Shown: one piece after another, positions 55,110 through 64,000 of the stretch
Position numbering within the stretch: the stretch's first letter is position 1
How the letters are laid out: each line of letters begins with the position of its first letter
Assembly: GCA_947492525.1 (NCBI GenBank)
Contig: CANLNQ010000010.1
Span: 124,001-188,000, forward strand
DNA from: an uncultured Granulosicoccus sp.
GTDB taxonomy: Bacteria > Pseudomonadota > Gammaproteobacteria > Granulosicoccales > Granulosicoccaceae
Direction of reading: 5' to 3'
Length of the DNA: 64,000 nt
Notes under the pieces: model-generated
What the model saw: only the letters and a program-made list of their open reading frames with translations
Databases searched by the model: none
What the model was told of the DNA's origin: nothing
Program-made: the position numbers and the translations under genes

Positions 55110-55604
55110 ATGACAGCCCCGCATCAACCGCTGCAGATCATCCTCTACGAGCCGGAAATTCCGCCGAATACCGGCAACCTGATACGCCTGTGCGCGAACA
55201 CCGGTGCGGGACTGCACCTGGTGGAACCGTTGGGATTTTCCCTGGAGGAGAAGGCCTTGCGACGGGCCGGGCTGGATTATCACGAAACCGCCCGGGTGCA
55301 GGTCCATGCATCGCTGCCGGACTGCCTGCAAGCGCTTGGCAAGGACAAAGCGCCACTGCGGGTCTTCGCTGTCAGCACAAAAGGCTCGGTTGCCTATCAT
55401 CAACCGAACTATCAGCCAGGCGATGTTCTGCTGTTCGGCCCGGAGAGTCGCGGGCTGCCTGACGAGGTGCTTGACGGACCGGAGATCACGGCCAGAGTGA
55501 GAATTCCGATGCAGGCCGACAGTCGCAGCCTGAATCTGTCCAATGCCGTCGCCATCATCACCTATGAGGTGCTGCGACAGCTGGACTTCCCGGCATTGCT
55601 CTGA
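55110..55604 (+). CDS. trmL: tRNA (cytidine/uridine-2'-O-)-methyltransferase TrmL
   Basis: 164 residues from the ATG at 55110. TrmL is a SPOUT enzyme that 2'-O-methylates the wobble base of tRNA-Leu. The family motifs are all present: [59 protein letters not shown] and the knot [19 protein letters not shown] longer reading from 55017 has no support. Divergent from the pilus operon and convergent with secB. Confidence 0.95.
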   Translation: MTAPHQPLQIILYEPEIPPNTGNLIRLCANTGAGLHLVEPLGFSLEEKALRRAGLDYHETARVQVHASLPDCLQALGKDKAPLRVFAVSTKGSVAYHQPNYQPGDVLLFGPESRGLPDEVLDGPEITARVRIPMQADSRSLNLSNAVAIITYEVLRQLDFPALL

Positions 55605-55657
55605 GCGAGTCAGCCAATGGCTGACCGAGCGCCCGGAGCATGGCCGGGATTGCCGGA

Positions 55658-56170
55658 CTACTGCTCGGTTTCAGGAGCGGGTGCGTTCTGCTTGGCTGCC
55701 GCCTGCACGTGCTGTGCGTAGAGCGCATCGAAATTGACCGGATCGAGCAGCAGCTGGGGGAAACCGCCCTTCTGCACCAGCGATGCAATTTCCTCGCGCG
55801 CGAAGGGGAACAGCAGGTTCGGGCAGAAGCTGCCCAGCATGGGCCCCAGACGTTGCTGATCGAAGCCGCGGACCAGGAACAGGCCTGCCTGCTTGATCTC
55901 GCACAGATAGGCAACGTCTTCGCCCAGCTTGACGGTTGCCGTAACGGTCAGGACGCACTCGTAGATATCGTTTTCCAGCTTGGTGCTTTCAGTATTCAGG
56001 TGCAGTGAGACATTCGGCTGCCAGGAGGTGTTGCCGACGAACACTGCGGGTGTCTGCGGGGATTCGTAGGAAACATCCTTGAGATATACCCGCTGAATCT
56101 TGAAGAGCTGCTGCGGCGCCTCACTGGCTGCTGCTGCCGAATCCGTGTCGTTCTGGTTCTCGTCTGCCAT
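55658..56170 (-). CDS. secB: Protein-export chaperone SecB
   Basis: 170 residues. SecB holds precursor proteins unfolded and delivers them to SecA. FKIQRVYLKDVSYESPQTP at the N-terminus and RGFDQQRLGPMLGSFCPNLLFPFAREEIASLVQKGGFPQLLLDPVNFDALYAQH, here cited in part, are diagnostic. It is third in the conserved rhodanese-grxC-secB operon. The C-terminus is Ala/Gln/Glu-rich. Confidence 0.96.
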   Translation of the reverse strand: MADENQNDTDSAAAASEAPQQLFKIQRVYLKDVSYESPQTPAVFVGNTSWQPNVSLHLNTESTKLENDIYECVLTVTATVKLGEDVAYLCEIKQAGLFLVRGFDQQRLGPMLGSFCPNLLFPFAREEIASLVQKGGFPQLLLDPVNFDALYAQHVQAAAKQNAPAPETEQ

Positions 56171-56192
56171 TACTGTGCCTGTCTACCTGAAT

Positions 56193-56486
56193 TTATCGAA
56201 TGGACGCGTAAGCGTCGTCAAGTTCACCGTCACTTTCCAGTGCGGCCATATCATCGAAACCACCGATATGCCGATCGCCGAAGAAGATCTGCGGCACCGA
56301 CGTTCGGCCCGTAAGCTCCTGCATCCGGGCACGCAGCTCCGGATTGCCGTCAACATTGCGACTTTCATAGCTCCAGCCTTTCGCCTCGAGCAGCCTGCGA
56401 GCGGCTCGACAGAACCCACACCAGTCCGACTCGTACATGACAATCCCCGAGCCGGTCTTGCTGTCTACAGCGTCTGAATCACTCAT
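56193..56486 (-). CDS. grxC: Glutaredoxin 3-type protein
   Basis: 97 residues from the ATG at 56486. The thioredoxin-fold active site reads CGFC instead of the usual glutaredoxin CPYC, in IVMYESDWCGFCRAARRLL. RTSVPQIFFGDRHIGGFDD carries the cis-Pro glutathione-binding loop. An N-terminal Asp/Ser-rich extension of about 14 residues is unusual. It lies two bases after the rhodanese stop and 22 bp before secB. Confidence 0.92.
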   Translation of the reverse strand: MSDSDAVDSKTGSGIVMYESDWCGFCRAARRLLEAKGWSYESRNVDGNPELRARMQELTGRTSVPQIFFGDRHIGGFDDMAALESDGELDDAYASIR

Positions 56487-56488
56487 GA

Positions 56489-56914
56489 TCAACGGGTCAC
56501 GGTTGGCAGGTTGGCCTTTTCCCAGGCAGCCAGACCGCCGGACAGGGAAAAGAGCTGGGTAAAGCCGTTCTTCTTGAGCTTGGCCAGCGCGCGGGTGGCG
56601 CGCATGCCGCTGTCGCAATACACGAGCACTTCCTTGTCCTTGAATTTCTCGATCTCGTGCATCCGCTCGTCGAATTTGCCGACGGGGAAGTTGCGTGCAT
56701 TCAGCAAGTGGCCCGCCTTGAACTCCGCATCGTCCCTGACATCGATGATGATGGCCTCACCGGCATTCATCTTCTGCGTGGCCTCGAAGGGCGACAGCGC
56801 GGTATTGGCAGAGGATATCCGCATGTATTCGGTATAAACCAGCATGCCCAGCGTCGCAACGAATGCGACAAACAGCAGTGTGTGGTTACCAATGAATTCG
56901 ATTATCTGTGACAT
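56489..56914 (-). CDS. Membrane-anchored rhodanese-like domain protein
   Basis: 141 residues from the ATG at 56914. One N-terminal helix (HTLLFVAFVATLGMLVYTEY) precedes a single rhodanese domain: AIIIDVRDDAEFKAGHLLNARNFP and the active-site loop VYCDSGMRATRA, with the catalytic Cys. This YibN-type gene is almost always followed by grxC and secB. The sulfur acceptor is unknown. Confidence 0.93.
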   Translation of the reverse strand: MSQIIEFIGNHTLLFVAFVATLGMLVYTEYMRISSANTALSPFEATQKMNAGEAIIIDVRDDAEFKAGHLLNARNFPVGKFDERMHEIEKFKDKEVLVYCDSGMRATRALAKLKKNGFTQLFSLSGGLAAWEKANLPTVTR

Positions 56915-57075
56915 GACTGGATTGTGGCGAGCAGGCAGGTGCAATTCAACCCACAAGAATAACCCGCGGCGATACAAATATGAACGTCGGGGCTGCAAAT
57001 AAATTCGACGGGCCGTCGAAGGAGCACGTTACCGGCGGGTCTGCGCAGTGTTAACGTGAGCTCATACTCCTATCG

Positions 57076-58260
57076 GTGGGAACGCGGACCTTGCACGACA
57101 CTTCCATCATCTTCTCCCTGTTCCTGGTCTTCAGCGGCGCGGCAGTCATCGCCACACTTGCCCTGTTTGCACGCCAGGCCCTGTTGATCGCCTACATCCT
57201 CTTGGGAGCCCTGCTCGGCCCCTGGGCGCTGGACGTGGTGTCCAATCCGGCTCTGATAGCCGACATTGCCAATGTCGGCATACTGTTCCTGCTGTTTCTG
57301 CTGGGTCTGAATCTGGAACCGGGAGATCTGCAGAAACTGTTCCGCGAAGCCATCGTGGTGACCACGGCCAGCTCCCTGGTCTTTGCCATCATCGGATTCC
57401 TGATCGGCATGGGCTTCGGCTTCAGTTTGCTCGACAGCCTGCTGATTGGTGCCGGCATGATGTTCTCGAGCACCATCATCGCCCTGAAACTCCTGCCCAC
57501 CAGCGCGTTACATCATCAACGCATGGGCGAACTGATCGTCAGCATCCTGCTGCTGCAGGACATGCTGGCCATTGTTGTGCTGCTGGCGCTGGAAGGGCTG
57601 GGCAATCAGGAAAGCCTGCTATCAGAGACACTGATCCTGGTGCTCGGCCTGCCAGCCCTGGCCTTGATGGCCTGGTGGATTGCCTCGCGCGTACTCACGC
57701 AGCTGTTCATGCGCTTTGACCAGATCCATGAATACCTGTTTCTGCTGGCCATCGGCTGGTGCATGGGCATTGCCGAGCTGGCGACCATCATCGGCCTGTC
57801 GCACGAGGTTGGCGCCTTTGTCGCCGGCGTCACGCTGGCCACCAGTCCGGTTGCCAGATTCATTGCCGAGAGCCTCAAGCCGCTGCGAGACTTCTTCCTG
57901 GTGCTGTTCTTCTTTGCTCTGGGTGCCGGCTTCAATATCGGCGCCTTGCCCGGTGTGCTGCTTCCCGCATTGGTGCTGGCGGCCATCTCCGTCGCCCTCA
58001 AGCCGATCGTGTTTCGCCTGCTGCTGCAACGCGAGCAGGAAAAATCTCGCATGGCAGCGGAAACCGGCGCGCGACTGGGGCAGATCAGCGAATTCTCGCT
58101 GCTGATCGTGGTGGTTGCGAGTAATCTGGCGGTCATGTCGGAAAAGGCCTCCCTGCTGATGCAGAGTGCCACGATACTGAGCTTTGTGGCCAGTTCGTAC
58201 TGGATCGTGCGCCGCTACCCAACGCCCATCTCCATGGACCAGTCGCTACGCAGGGACTGA
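57076..58260 (+). CDS. CPA2-family monovalent cation:proton antiporter
   Basis: 394 residues, about 12 hydrophobic helices. ILFLLFLLGLNLEPGDLQKL and LQDMLAIVVLLALEG (with the Gln-Asp pair of the ion path) match the KefB/YbaL group of CPA2. HEVGAFVAGVTLATSP and FFLVLFFFALGAGFNIGAL are further family marks. It lacks the C-terminal nucleotide-binding RCK domain of KefB/KefC, ending 15 residues after the last helix. The GTG at 57076 is the longest start; a TTG at 57091 is possible. Ion and gating unknown. Confidence 0.88.
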   Translation: MGTRTLHDTSIIFSLFLVFSGAAVIATLALFARQALLIAYILLGALLGPWALDVVSNPALIADIANVGILFLLFLLGLNLEPGDLQKLFREAIVVTTASSLVFAIIGFLIGMGFGFSLLDSLLIGAGMMFSSTIIALKLLPTSALHHQRMGELIVSILLLQDMLAIVVLLALEGLGNQESLLSETLILVLGLPALALMAWWIASRVLTQLFMRFDQIHEYLFLLAIGWCMGIAELATIIGLSHEVGAFVAGVTLATSPVARFIAESLKPLRDFFLVLFFFALGAGFNIGALPGVLLPALVLAAISVALKPIVFRLLLQREQEKSRMAAETGARLGQISEFSLLIVVVASNLAVMSEKASLLMQSATILSFVASSYWIVRRYPTPISMDQSLRRD

Positions 58261-58422
58261 GAAGTCCTGCGGCGGATCAAGGACGCGTTCAAGAGGGGGA
58301 AGCGGTGCTCGGCAAAGGCAGCCGACAGACTCAGGCTGTGTGTGTGATCTGCCGCGGAGTCAGCACTCGCGAGGGGGATCAGGCGTCATGAATTGCCTGT
58401 CCCCCTGCTACGCGATCGAGTG

Positions 58423-59394
58423 TTACTTGCTCATCAGGTACTGGATGGCGATCGGCATTTCGTCATCGGTCAGCGTGGTGGCACCACGTGGTGGCATGAC
58501 GCCCATGCCATTGATGACAGACGCTGTCAGCACGTCCAGTCCCTTGTCGGCCCGCTCCTGCCAGGCAGCGTGATCACCCATCTTCGGGGCCCCGCCCACA
58601 CCGGCCAGATGACACGTGGAGCACAGGTTGTCCACGGACGCCTTGATGTTGTCTGTCAGCCCATCCGGTACCTGACCGACGACCAGTGCACCGCCTGCTG
58701 CGGCTGATTCCTGCTCGGCAGCTGCCTCTTCGGCGCTGGCCTCATCCTGAGCCGGTGCCTCTTCCGTGGCAGCAGGCGCTTCTTCCGTGGCTGCAGGCGC
58801 CTCTTCGGCTGGTGCAGCTTCTTCGCTGGCTTCAGCGGCAGGCGCATCGCTGGCGGTGTCTTCGGCTGCCGGTGCTTCGCTGGCGGCAGCTTCGTCGGCC
58901 GCCGGTGCGGCTTCATCGACTTCCAGGCCCGCCATGTATTGAACGGCGCGTCTGATTTCTTCGTCGGAGTAGTCACTACCGCCACGCGCAGGCATGGTGC
59001 CGATACCATTGATCGCGTGGGAAACCATGGTTTCCAGACCCTGTTCGACGCGAGGAGCCCAGGCAGCATCATCACCGACCATCGGCGCACCGGCCGCACC
59101 GGTGGCATGACAGGCAGAGCAGACGCCGTTGACCAGCTCTTCAGCTGTTCGTGGTGCCGAGGCGACCTCGACGGCAGCGCCGCCTGCGGCGGGCAGATCG
59201 TCTGCCGAGGTGCGCACAGCGGCCACAGGTTCGATTCGTTTGATCAGCGCATTGCGCACGAGTGGATCATCGGGATCCTCTGAGTCTGCGCCCAGCATGC
59301 GAGCTGCGATGGTGATGATGATCCCCAGCACGACCAGCGCACCGACGACCACTCCCATTGTTTTGATCATGCCGCTATCTGTGGCACCACTCAT
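58423..59394 (-). CDS. Diheme cytochrome c5-like protein with Ala/Glu-rich linker
   Basis: 323 residues. One N-terminal helix (VVVGALVVLGIIITIAARM) anchors it, so the haems face the periplasm. Two class I cytochrome c domains are present, each with C-x-x-CH: CSACH at 92-96 with GTMPARGG as the Met-ligand loop, and CSTCH near residue 265 with GVMPPRGA. Their sequences are close to each other, which suggests duplication. Between them a segment of about 85 residues is made of EEAPAATEEAPA-like repeats. It probably shuttles electrons to a terminal oxidase. Cytochrome b561 lies 90 bp upstream on the same strand. Confidence 0.93.
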   Translation of the reverse strand: MSGATDSGMIKTMGVVVGALVVLGIIITIAARMLGADSEDPDDPLVRNALIKRIEPVAAVRTSADDLPAAGGAAVEVASAPRTAEELVNGVCSACHATGAAGAPMVGDDAAWAPRVEQGLETMVSHAINGIGTMPARGGSDYSDEEIRRAVQYMAGLEVDEAAPAADEAAASEAPAAEDTASDAPAAEASEEAAPAEEAPAATEEAPAATEEAPAQDEASAEEAAAEQESAAAGGALVVGQVPDGLTDNIKASVDNLCSTCHLAGVGGAPKMGDHAAWQERADKGLDVLTASVINGMGVMPPRGATTLTDDEMPIAIQYLMSK

Positions 59395-59486
59395 GACACT
59401 CTTCTCCGTTGATGCATCTGCACCTGTTCTGACAATCTATTCGCCGGCCTGCAGATCGTTTCGTACGGCCGAATTTGAGCATTGTA

Positions 59487-59996
59487 TCAGCGCAAACCGT
59501 CGCGCCCCATCATGCGGTGTAAAACCTTGAGCCCCGGCCTGCCATGCGACAGTGCGCCTGCTACATGAATCGCGATCAGCCCGGCCAACAACCATTTTCC
59601 CCACTCATGCCAGCGACCAGCTGGCTGAAAACCGAAGTAATAGTGCATCACCCCCGTCAGCACCATCAGCATCAGCACCCCATACAGGGCCATATGATGC
59701 CACCGTACAAGGCTTTCCTGTCGTTTTGACAGTGTTCCACCCACTAACGGTACCGCTCGCCTGCGCAACTGCCAGCGCCAGATCATGATGGCGCCAATTG
59801 CAATACCGCCCCAGGTGTGCAGTGTTGTAATCAGGAAGGACACAAAGCCGAGTGTTTCCTGTCGTTCGATGACTTCCATGGCCCGGTGCATTGGCCCCTG
59901 CAGAGAATACTGTGCGATTACCAGCAGCAGCACCAGCCAATGCAGACGTCTTTGCAACGGAGTGTAGAAGATCACGTTGTCGGCGTTGCCACTCAT
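59487..59996 (-). CDS. Cytochrome b561-family protein
   Basis: 169 residues with four hydrophobic helices. YTPLQRRLHWLVLLLVIAQY starts helix 1 with one haem-ligand His; HTWGGIAIGAIMIWRW, VRWHHMALYGVLMLMVL and IAIHVAGALSHGRPG give the other conserved His residues. It probably oxidises quinol or superoxide and may pass electrons to the cytochrome c encoded next. Same strand as the cytochrome c gene, 90 bp apart, likely one operon. Confidence 0.92.
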   Translation of the reverse strand: MSGNADNVIFYTPLQRRLHWLVLLLVIAQYSLQGPMHRAMEVIERQETLGFVSFLITTLHTWGGIAIGAIMIWRWQLRRRAVPLVGGTLSKRQESLVRWHHMALYGVLMLMVLTGVMHYYFGFQPAGRWHEWGKWLLAGLIAIHVAGALSHGRPGLKVLHRMMGRDGLR

Positions 59997-60109
59997 GCGT
60001 CGAAAAAAAACACCGGTTACTGCCCGCTCGCAGGCGTTGTCGAAGAGCGCGGTGATAGTTCCGCGCCCGGAGTTCGTATACTACTCACAACTGCGACAGA
60101 CCGTGACCC

Positions 60110-60565
60110 ATGAATACCTCCATTCCCGACCCGATAAGACACGCTGCCACACTCGTCAGCCCCGACGCGCCGGACGCGCTGGAAAAGCGCATCAAACAGG
60201 ATGTGTTCGCCAGCATTGCCCGGATAAAGCCGGACTATACCCGGGATGCCGACTTCGACACCGACGTCATGTCCGGCACCTTCTTCGAGACCCTGTCTGC
60301 GCCATTGCAGGGCATCGCGATCGCGCGGACCGAAGGGGTGCTGGCCTTCTACAACCGTGTCGGCTGGCGGGAGTCGTTTCTGGAGGCGCCACTGGAATCC
60401 TGTGTACCAGAAGCCGGTCTCGAGCCCCTGCGCGAACGTTATCATGCGCGAAATCTGCACGATCTTGCCTACGTTCACCCCAAACACTTCGAGAAGATGC
60501 TCGGCAAGGCAGAGGCCGCGGCCCTGTGGGAACGCCTCAAGCGCTTTGCCGGCCAGACGTCGTGA
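60110..60565 (+). CDS. Uncharacterised small protein coupled to an ABC export-type system
   Basis: 151 residues, soluble, no signal peptide or membrane helix. Mixed alpha/beta composition with Arg/Glu-rich helices; motifs such as GIAIARTEGVLAFYNRVGW and HARNLHDLAYVHPKHFEKML do not match a family I know. The TGA stop overlaps the GTG start of the ABC ATPase gene, so the three genes downstream are coupled. A TATACT element at about 60078 suggests a promoter just upstream. Confidence 0.6.
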   Translation: MNTSIPDPIRHAATLVSPDAPDALEKRIKQDVFASIARIKPDYTRDADFDTDVMSGTFFETLSAPLQGIAIARTEGVLAFYNRVGWRESFLEAPLESCVPEAGLEPLRERYHARNLHDLAYVHPKHFEKMLGKAEAAALWERLKRFAGQTS

Positions 60566-61284
60566 AAAGCAGGCAGGGCTCGGCCATTGCCGTCAGAGAC
60601 CTGTCACACCGTGTTCGCAGTGGCACTCGCGAGATCTGCGTACTCGATCAGGTAGATCTGGATGTCGCCCAAGGCCAGAGCGTGGCCCTGATCGGCCGCA
60701 GTGGCTCGGGCAAATCGACCTTGCTCAATCTGATCAGCGGCCTGGAGCCGATTCGCCGCGGTGAGGTCTGGCTCGATGGCGAGCCGATCAGCCCTCTCAG
60801 CGATAGCCAGCGAACCCTCAGGCGTGGCCGAGACATCGGCTTCATCTATCAGGCCTTCAACCTGATCCCCACCCTGTCGGTCGGCGACAACATACTGCTG
60901 CCCCTGGCGCTGACAGGAACAGACACCCATGAACGAGATCGCCGCCTGAGCCAGCTGCTCGACACCATCGGTCTCAGCGGCCGTGGCGACGACTACCCCG
61001 ACCGGCTCTCCGGTGGGGAACAGCAACGCGTCGCCATCGCCCGTGCGCTGATCCACCGGCCCGCACTGATCCTGGCCGACGAACCCACCGGCAACCTGGA
61101 TGCGCAAAGCGGGCGGCAGGTACTGACGCTTTTGACCGACCTGGTTGAACAGGAAGGCTCTGCCTTGTTGCTGGTCACCCACAGCCTCGAGGTCGCAGCG
61201 GTTGCCGACCGGGTGGTGGTACTCGAACAGGCAGGGGTTCGCCCCATTCGCCAGGACGAGCTGTCTCACAGCAGCGCCTGGTGA
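60562..61284 (+). CDS. ABC transporter ATP-binding protein, LolD/MacB type
   Basis: 240 residues from the GTG at 60562. Walker [11 protein letters not shown]-loop in [19 protein letters not shown], signature LSGGEQQR, Walker [13 protein letters not shown] and switch His VTHSLEVA are intact. The GNLDAQSG segment is the LolD/MacB/FtsE group mark. It pairs with the FtsX-type permease downstream, with GTGA overlap, to form a mechanotransmission-type ABC machine rather than a classical importer. Confidence 0.93.
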   Translation: MKSRQGSAIAVRDLSHRVRSGTREICVLDQVDLDVAQGQSVALIGRSGSGKSTLLNLISGLEPIRRGEVWLDGEPISPLSDSQRTLRRGRDIGFIYQAFNLIPTLSVGDNILLPLALTGTDTHERDRRLSQLLDTIGLSGRGDDYPDRLSGGEQQRVAIARALIHRPALILADEPTGNLDAQSGRQVLTLLTDLVEQEGSALLLVTHSLEVAAVADRVVVLEQAGVRPIRQDELSHSSAW

Positions 61285-63842
61285 TGCTGGCCCGACTTCT
61301 GGCGCGATCCAGCTGGCACTTCTACCGTCGTCACCCGGCACAGCTGCTGCTGTCGATGCTGGGCATCACGCTGGGGGTGGCGATCGTGACTGCCGTGCTG
61401 ATCACCAACAACAGCTCGCAGCGTGCCTTTGCCCTGTCCAGCGAAGCGCTGTATGGTCGGACCACGCATCAGCTGACCGGCGCCCTGGGCGTGGATCAGG
61501 CCAGCTATGTGCAGCTGCGCAAGGACTGGCCGAACCTGCCCATGGCCCCGGTGATTCAGGCACATGTGGCCATCGGTGACGAGGTGTTTTCCATCCTGGG
61601 TCTTGACCCGTTCAGCGAAGCCGCCTTCGAGCGGATGCGCCCGGGCTCAGCCGCCTCTACCGAACCGCCCCGTCTTGCAGATGATGAGGGTGCCGCCATA
61701 CGCACACTGCTGCGACCCGATGCGCTGCTGATCAGCGACGCCAGTGCTGCACGCCATGGCTGGGATTCCGGTCAGCAGCTGGTTCTGAATATCGGCGGGC
61801 GCCAGGTCGAGGCCACGCTGGCCGGCACCTTCAGTACCTCCAACCCGGCTGCAGCCACCGGACTGCTGAGCGCGGATATCGGCTTTGTGCAGGACCTGCT
61901 GCAGCGTGGTGATCGTATCGACAGGATCGATCTGATTCTCAGCGATGCGCAACATGCCGCCCTGCTGGCGTATCTGCCGCAGACCCTGGAGCTCAATCCG
62001 GCCATCAGTCGCCAGCAGACCATGCAGGCCATGACTCGTGGCTTTCATATCAATCTGACGGCCATGAGCCTGCTGGCTCTGGTTGTGGGTGTCTTCCTGA
62101 TTCACAACACCATGACCTTTGCCGTGGTGCAGCGTCGAGAGATCTTCGCCATCAAGCGCATTACCGGCATTACGGCAGGCACTCTGCTGCTCAGCATTCT
62201 GTTCGAGGCGCTGATCATCAGCCTGATCGGTTCGCTGCTGGGCATTGCCCTGGGCTATGCCCTGGCCCATGTGCTGATCGGCCTGACCACGCAGACCATC
62301 AATGATCTGTACTTCGTGCTTCATGTGCAGCAGATCTGGTTCAGCCCCTGGCTGGTGGTGGCAGGCCTGCTGCTGGGCGTGGGCAGCAGTGTGCTAGCCG
62401 CCAGCCTCAGTGCGCTGGATGCGGCGGGCACGAGCCCGATTCAGGCTCGTCAGCGCTCACTGATCGAACAGCGCACCGGACGGATTCTGCCGATATTCGC
62501 CATCATCGGCCTGTTCATGATGACTGCCGGTCTGGTGCTGGCGGTGCTGCCGCTGCAATCGCTGATTCTCGGGTTCGGTGCATTGATGCTGCTGATTCTG
62601 GGCTACGGACTGGCACTGCCATGGATGGTCCGCGTGCTGGCCCGCGCTGGCCGGAAGCTGAGCTCACGTGGGGGTGTGAGCCTGTCACTGGCCCTTGGCG
62701 GCATCGAGCGCAACATCAGCCGCACAGGCCTGGCCATTGCAGCGCTGAGCATCGCCGTCTCGGCAACCTTCGGGGTGGAGATCATGATCGGCAGCTTTCG
62801 TTCCACCGTCGATCAATGGCTTGGCAGTACGCTGCAGAGTGATATCTATGTCAGCGCGCCGACGGCGGTGTCCAGCGAAAGTGCGCTCATGCTGCCCGAG
62901 GGTCTGGCCGCGAAGGCGCGCCGGATCAACGGTGTTGCCAGCGTCAGCAGCGGACGTACGCTGCCGGTATCAACCGATGTGGGCAACATCGACATGCTCG
63001 TGGTGGAGCCGCATGATGACCGTGGCGCCGGATTCGAACTGATCGATACGGGTGACGCAAATGCCGACTCGGCCTGGCGCCGCTGGGCAAACGAGGACGC
63101 GCTCATGATCAGCGAACCCCTGGCAACGCGCTTTCGCCTCAGCGCGGGAGATCGCTTGCAGCTCTTCACGCAGCAACAGGGCATGCAGTGGTTCTCCATT
63201 ACCGCGGTCTTTCGCGATTTCGGCTCCAGCCATGGCAAGTTGCTGATGGCACGCTCGGTCTATTCGCGCCATTGGCTTGATGAGCGGATTGCGACTCTGG
63301 GCATCCTGCTCGATGGGACCGTGTCCGATCAGCAGATGCTGGACAGCCTGCGCCAGAGGCTGTCCAGCCGTGACAACCCCCTGCTGATCCGCTCCAACAC
63401 GGCCATCCATTCGCAATCCCTGGCGGTGTTTGACCGGACCTTCGAAGTGACACGCGTCTTGCGCTGGCTGACGGTCGGGGTTGCCTTCATCGGCATCTTC
63501 AGTGCCTTGCTGGCCCTGCATCTGGAACGGGCGCGCGAGTTCGCCATCATCCGGGCCAGTGGCGCCACACGCCTGCGGATCATGCGCGTGGTGCTGCTGC
63601 AGACGCTGATCATGGGGGTCTTTGCCGGGGTACTGGCCTTGCCGCTGGGCTGGTTCATGTCGGAAATTCTGGTCAAGGTCATCAATGTGCGCTCCTTCGG
63701 CTGGAGCATGCAGAGCCTGCTGCCTGAAGGCGCGATCACGGAGACACTGTTACTTGCCTGCCTCTCGGCATTACTGGCGGGTATCTATCCGGCATGGCGT
63801 CTGTCACGTGCAAACATTGCCGCACAGCTGCGTGACGACTGA
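61281..63842 (+). CDS. Large FtsX/MacB-type ABC transporter permease
   Basis: 853 residues. One N-terminal helix (AQLLLSMLGITLGVAIVTAVLI) is followed by a periplasmic core domain, a first FtsX block (about 255-390, VVGVFLIHNTMTFAVVQRREIFAIKRITG in part), four middle helices, a second MacB-like periplasmic domain, and a final FtsX block (about 720-845, ERAREFAIIRASGATRLRIMRVVLLQT in part). The ABC-contact coupling helix is in both FtsX blocks. Such fused permeases move lipids, lipoproteins or hydrophobic compounds across the inner membrane. A GTG at 61281 and ATG at 61284 are both possible starts. An AttH-like lipocalin gene often follows; the window ends too soon to tell. Confidence 0.9.
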   Translation: MMLARLLARSSWHFYRRHPAQLLLSMLGITLGVAIVTAVLITNNSSQRAFALSSEALYGRTTHQLTGALGVDQASYVQLRKDWPNLPMAPVIQAHVAIGDEVFSILGLDPFSEAAFERMRPGSAASTEPPRLADDEGAAIRTLLRPDALLISDASAARHGWDSGQQLVLNIGGRQVEATLAGTFSTSNPAAATGLLSADIGFVQDLLQRGDRIDRIDLILSDAQHAALLAYLPQTLELNPAISRQQTMQAMTRGFHINLTAMSLLALVVGVFLIHNTMTFAVVQRREIFAIKRITGITAGTLLLSILFEALIISLIGSLLGIALGYALAHVLIGLTTQTINDLYFVLHVQQIWFSPWLVVAGLLLGVGSSVLAASLSALDAAGTSPIQARQRSLIEQRTGRILPIFAIIGLFMMTAGLVLAVLPLQSLILGFGALMLLILGYGLALPWMVRVLARAGRKLSSRGGVSLSLALGGIERNISRTGLAIAALSIAVSATFGVEIMIGSFRSTVDQWLGSTLQSDIYVSAPTAVSSESALMLPEGLAAKARRINGVASVSSGRTLPVSTDVGNIDMLVVEPHDDRGAGFELIDTGDANADSAWRRWANEDALMISEPLATRFRLSAGDRLQLFTQQQGMQWFSITAVFRDFGSSHGKLLMARSVYSRHWLDERIATLGILLDGTVSDQQMLDSLRQRLSSRDNPLLIRSNTAIHSQSLAVFDRTFEVTRVLRWLTVGVAFIGIFSALLALHLERAREFAIIRASGATRLRIMRVVLLQTLIMGVFAGVLALPLGWFMSEILVKVINVRSFGWSMQSLLPEGAITETLLLACLSALLAGIYPAWRLSRANIAAQLRDD

Positions 63843-64000
63843 GCGAAACGGAGGCGCGGCCGCGGAGAGGTATCGACAGGTCAGAGAATTGGCACATGCC
63901 GTGCGAGTGCTGGATAACGCACAGACACAATGCGACACATTCCGCGATTTCGAACAGCCAATGCATCAGTTCGGGACGTGTGCAACGACTATGTCATGTC
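63843..64000. other. 158-bp right edge without a gene
   Basis: After the permease stop there is no frame with coding character. An ATG at 63991 could open another gene beyond the window, but there is no ribosome-binding site to support it. Confidence 0.3.

Noticed and set aside
63736-63966. 76-codon minus-strand frame at the right edge.
   Set aside because: Overlaps the permease end and shows no ribosome-binding site or domain.

Overview
The window is chromosomal DNA of a GC-rich gammaproteobacterium, probably free-living and aquatic. The class call rests on Hda, DarP/YjgA, SecB, RNase G, YhdP, the purM-purN-DUF3108 order and the rhodanese-grxC-secB order. I cannot name the genus. I found no tRNA, rRNA, CRISPR array, insertion sequence or prophage.

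Layout. 1-2.1 kb: the start of a GNAT acetyltransferase and an isolated GspE/PilB-type ATPase. 2.2-8.3 kb: a conserved housekeeping block (wrbA, DUF2069, hda, DUF2066, purM, purN, DUF3108). 8.3-14.6 kb: an envelope protein of unknown function, darP, a propeller-like lipoprotein, a dicarboxylate/amino-acid symporter and a PQQ-type sugar dehydrogenase. 14.6-24.7 kb: one long leftward operon, proA-nadD-rsfS-rlmH-maf-rng-yhdP-DUF4344. 24.8-31.0 kb: a YcfH-type DNase, a cupin, a LysR regulator facing a VOC-fold enzyme, a siderophore-interacting flavoprotein under a likely Fur box, and a GH16 lipoprotein carrying four copies of an approximately 80-residue module. 31.3-34.4 kb: a hybrid histidine kinase abutting a periplasmic binding protein.

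34.5-41.5 kb: a complete polar amino-acid-type ABC importer diverges from a four-gene operon of a 2-oxoglutarate/Fe(II) oxygenase, an XRE-cupin regulator, an AhpD-like protein and an M29/NicX-like protein. Two matched palindromes cover the promoter of that operon. I read this as an uptake and catabolism unit for an unidentified nitrogenous compound, and it is my best candidate for an undescribed system. 41.5-45 kb: DUF1801, an A/T-richer orphan gene and a gamma-glutamyltransferase.

45-55 kb: a tightly coupled leftward operon for an MSHA-like type IV pilus machine (AAA ATPase, secretin, extension ATPase, platform protein, PilM/N-like, PilO-like, PilP/MshK-like, two prepilin-like proteins). No obvious major-pilin gene and no prepilin peptidase lie beside it. 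55-60 kb: trmL, secB, grxC, a rhodanese, a CPA2 antiporter, a diheme cytochrome c and cytochrome b561. 60-63.8 kb: an unknown gene coupled to an ABC ATPase and a large FtsX-type permease.

A theme runs through the window: at least nine short tandem-repeat arrays with unrelated units of 5 to 13 bp. Each lies just beyond the 3' end of a gene or inside a flexible segment of an envelope protein. Several open reading frames begin at GTG or overlap the previous stop by four bases, so start calls were made from overlap, Shine-Dalgarno match and signal-peptide position.
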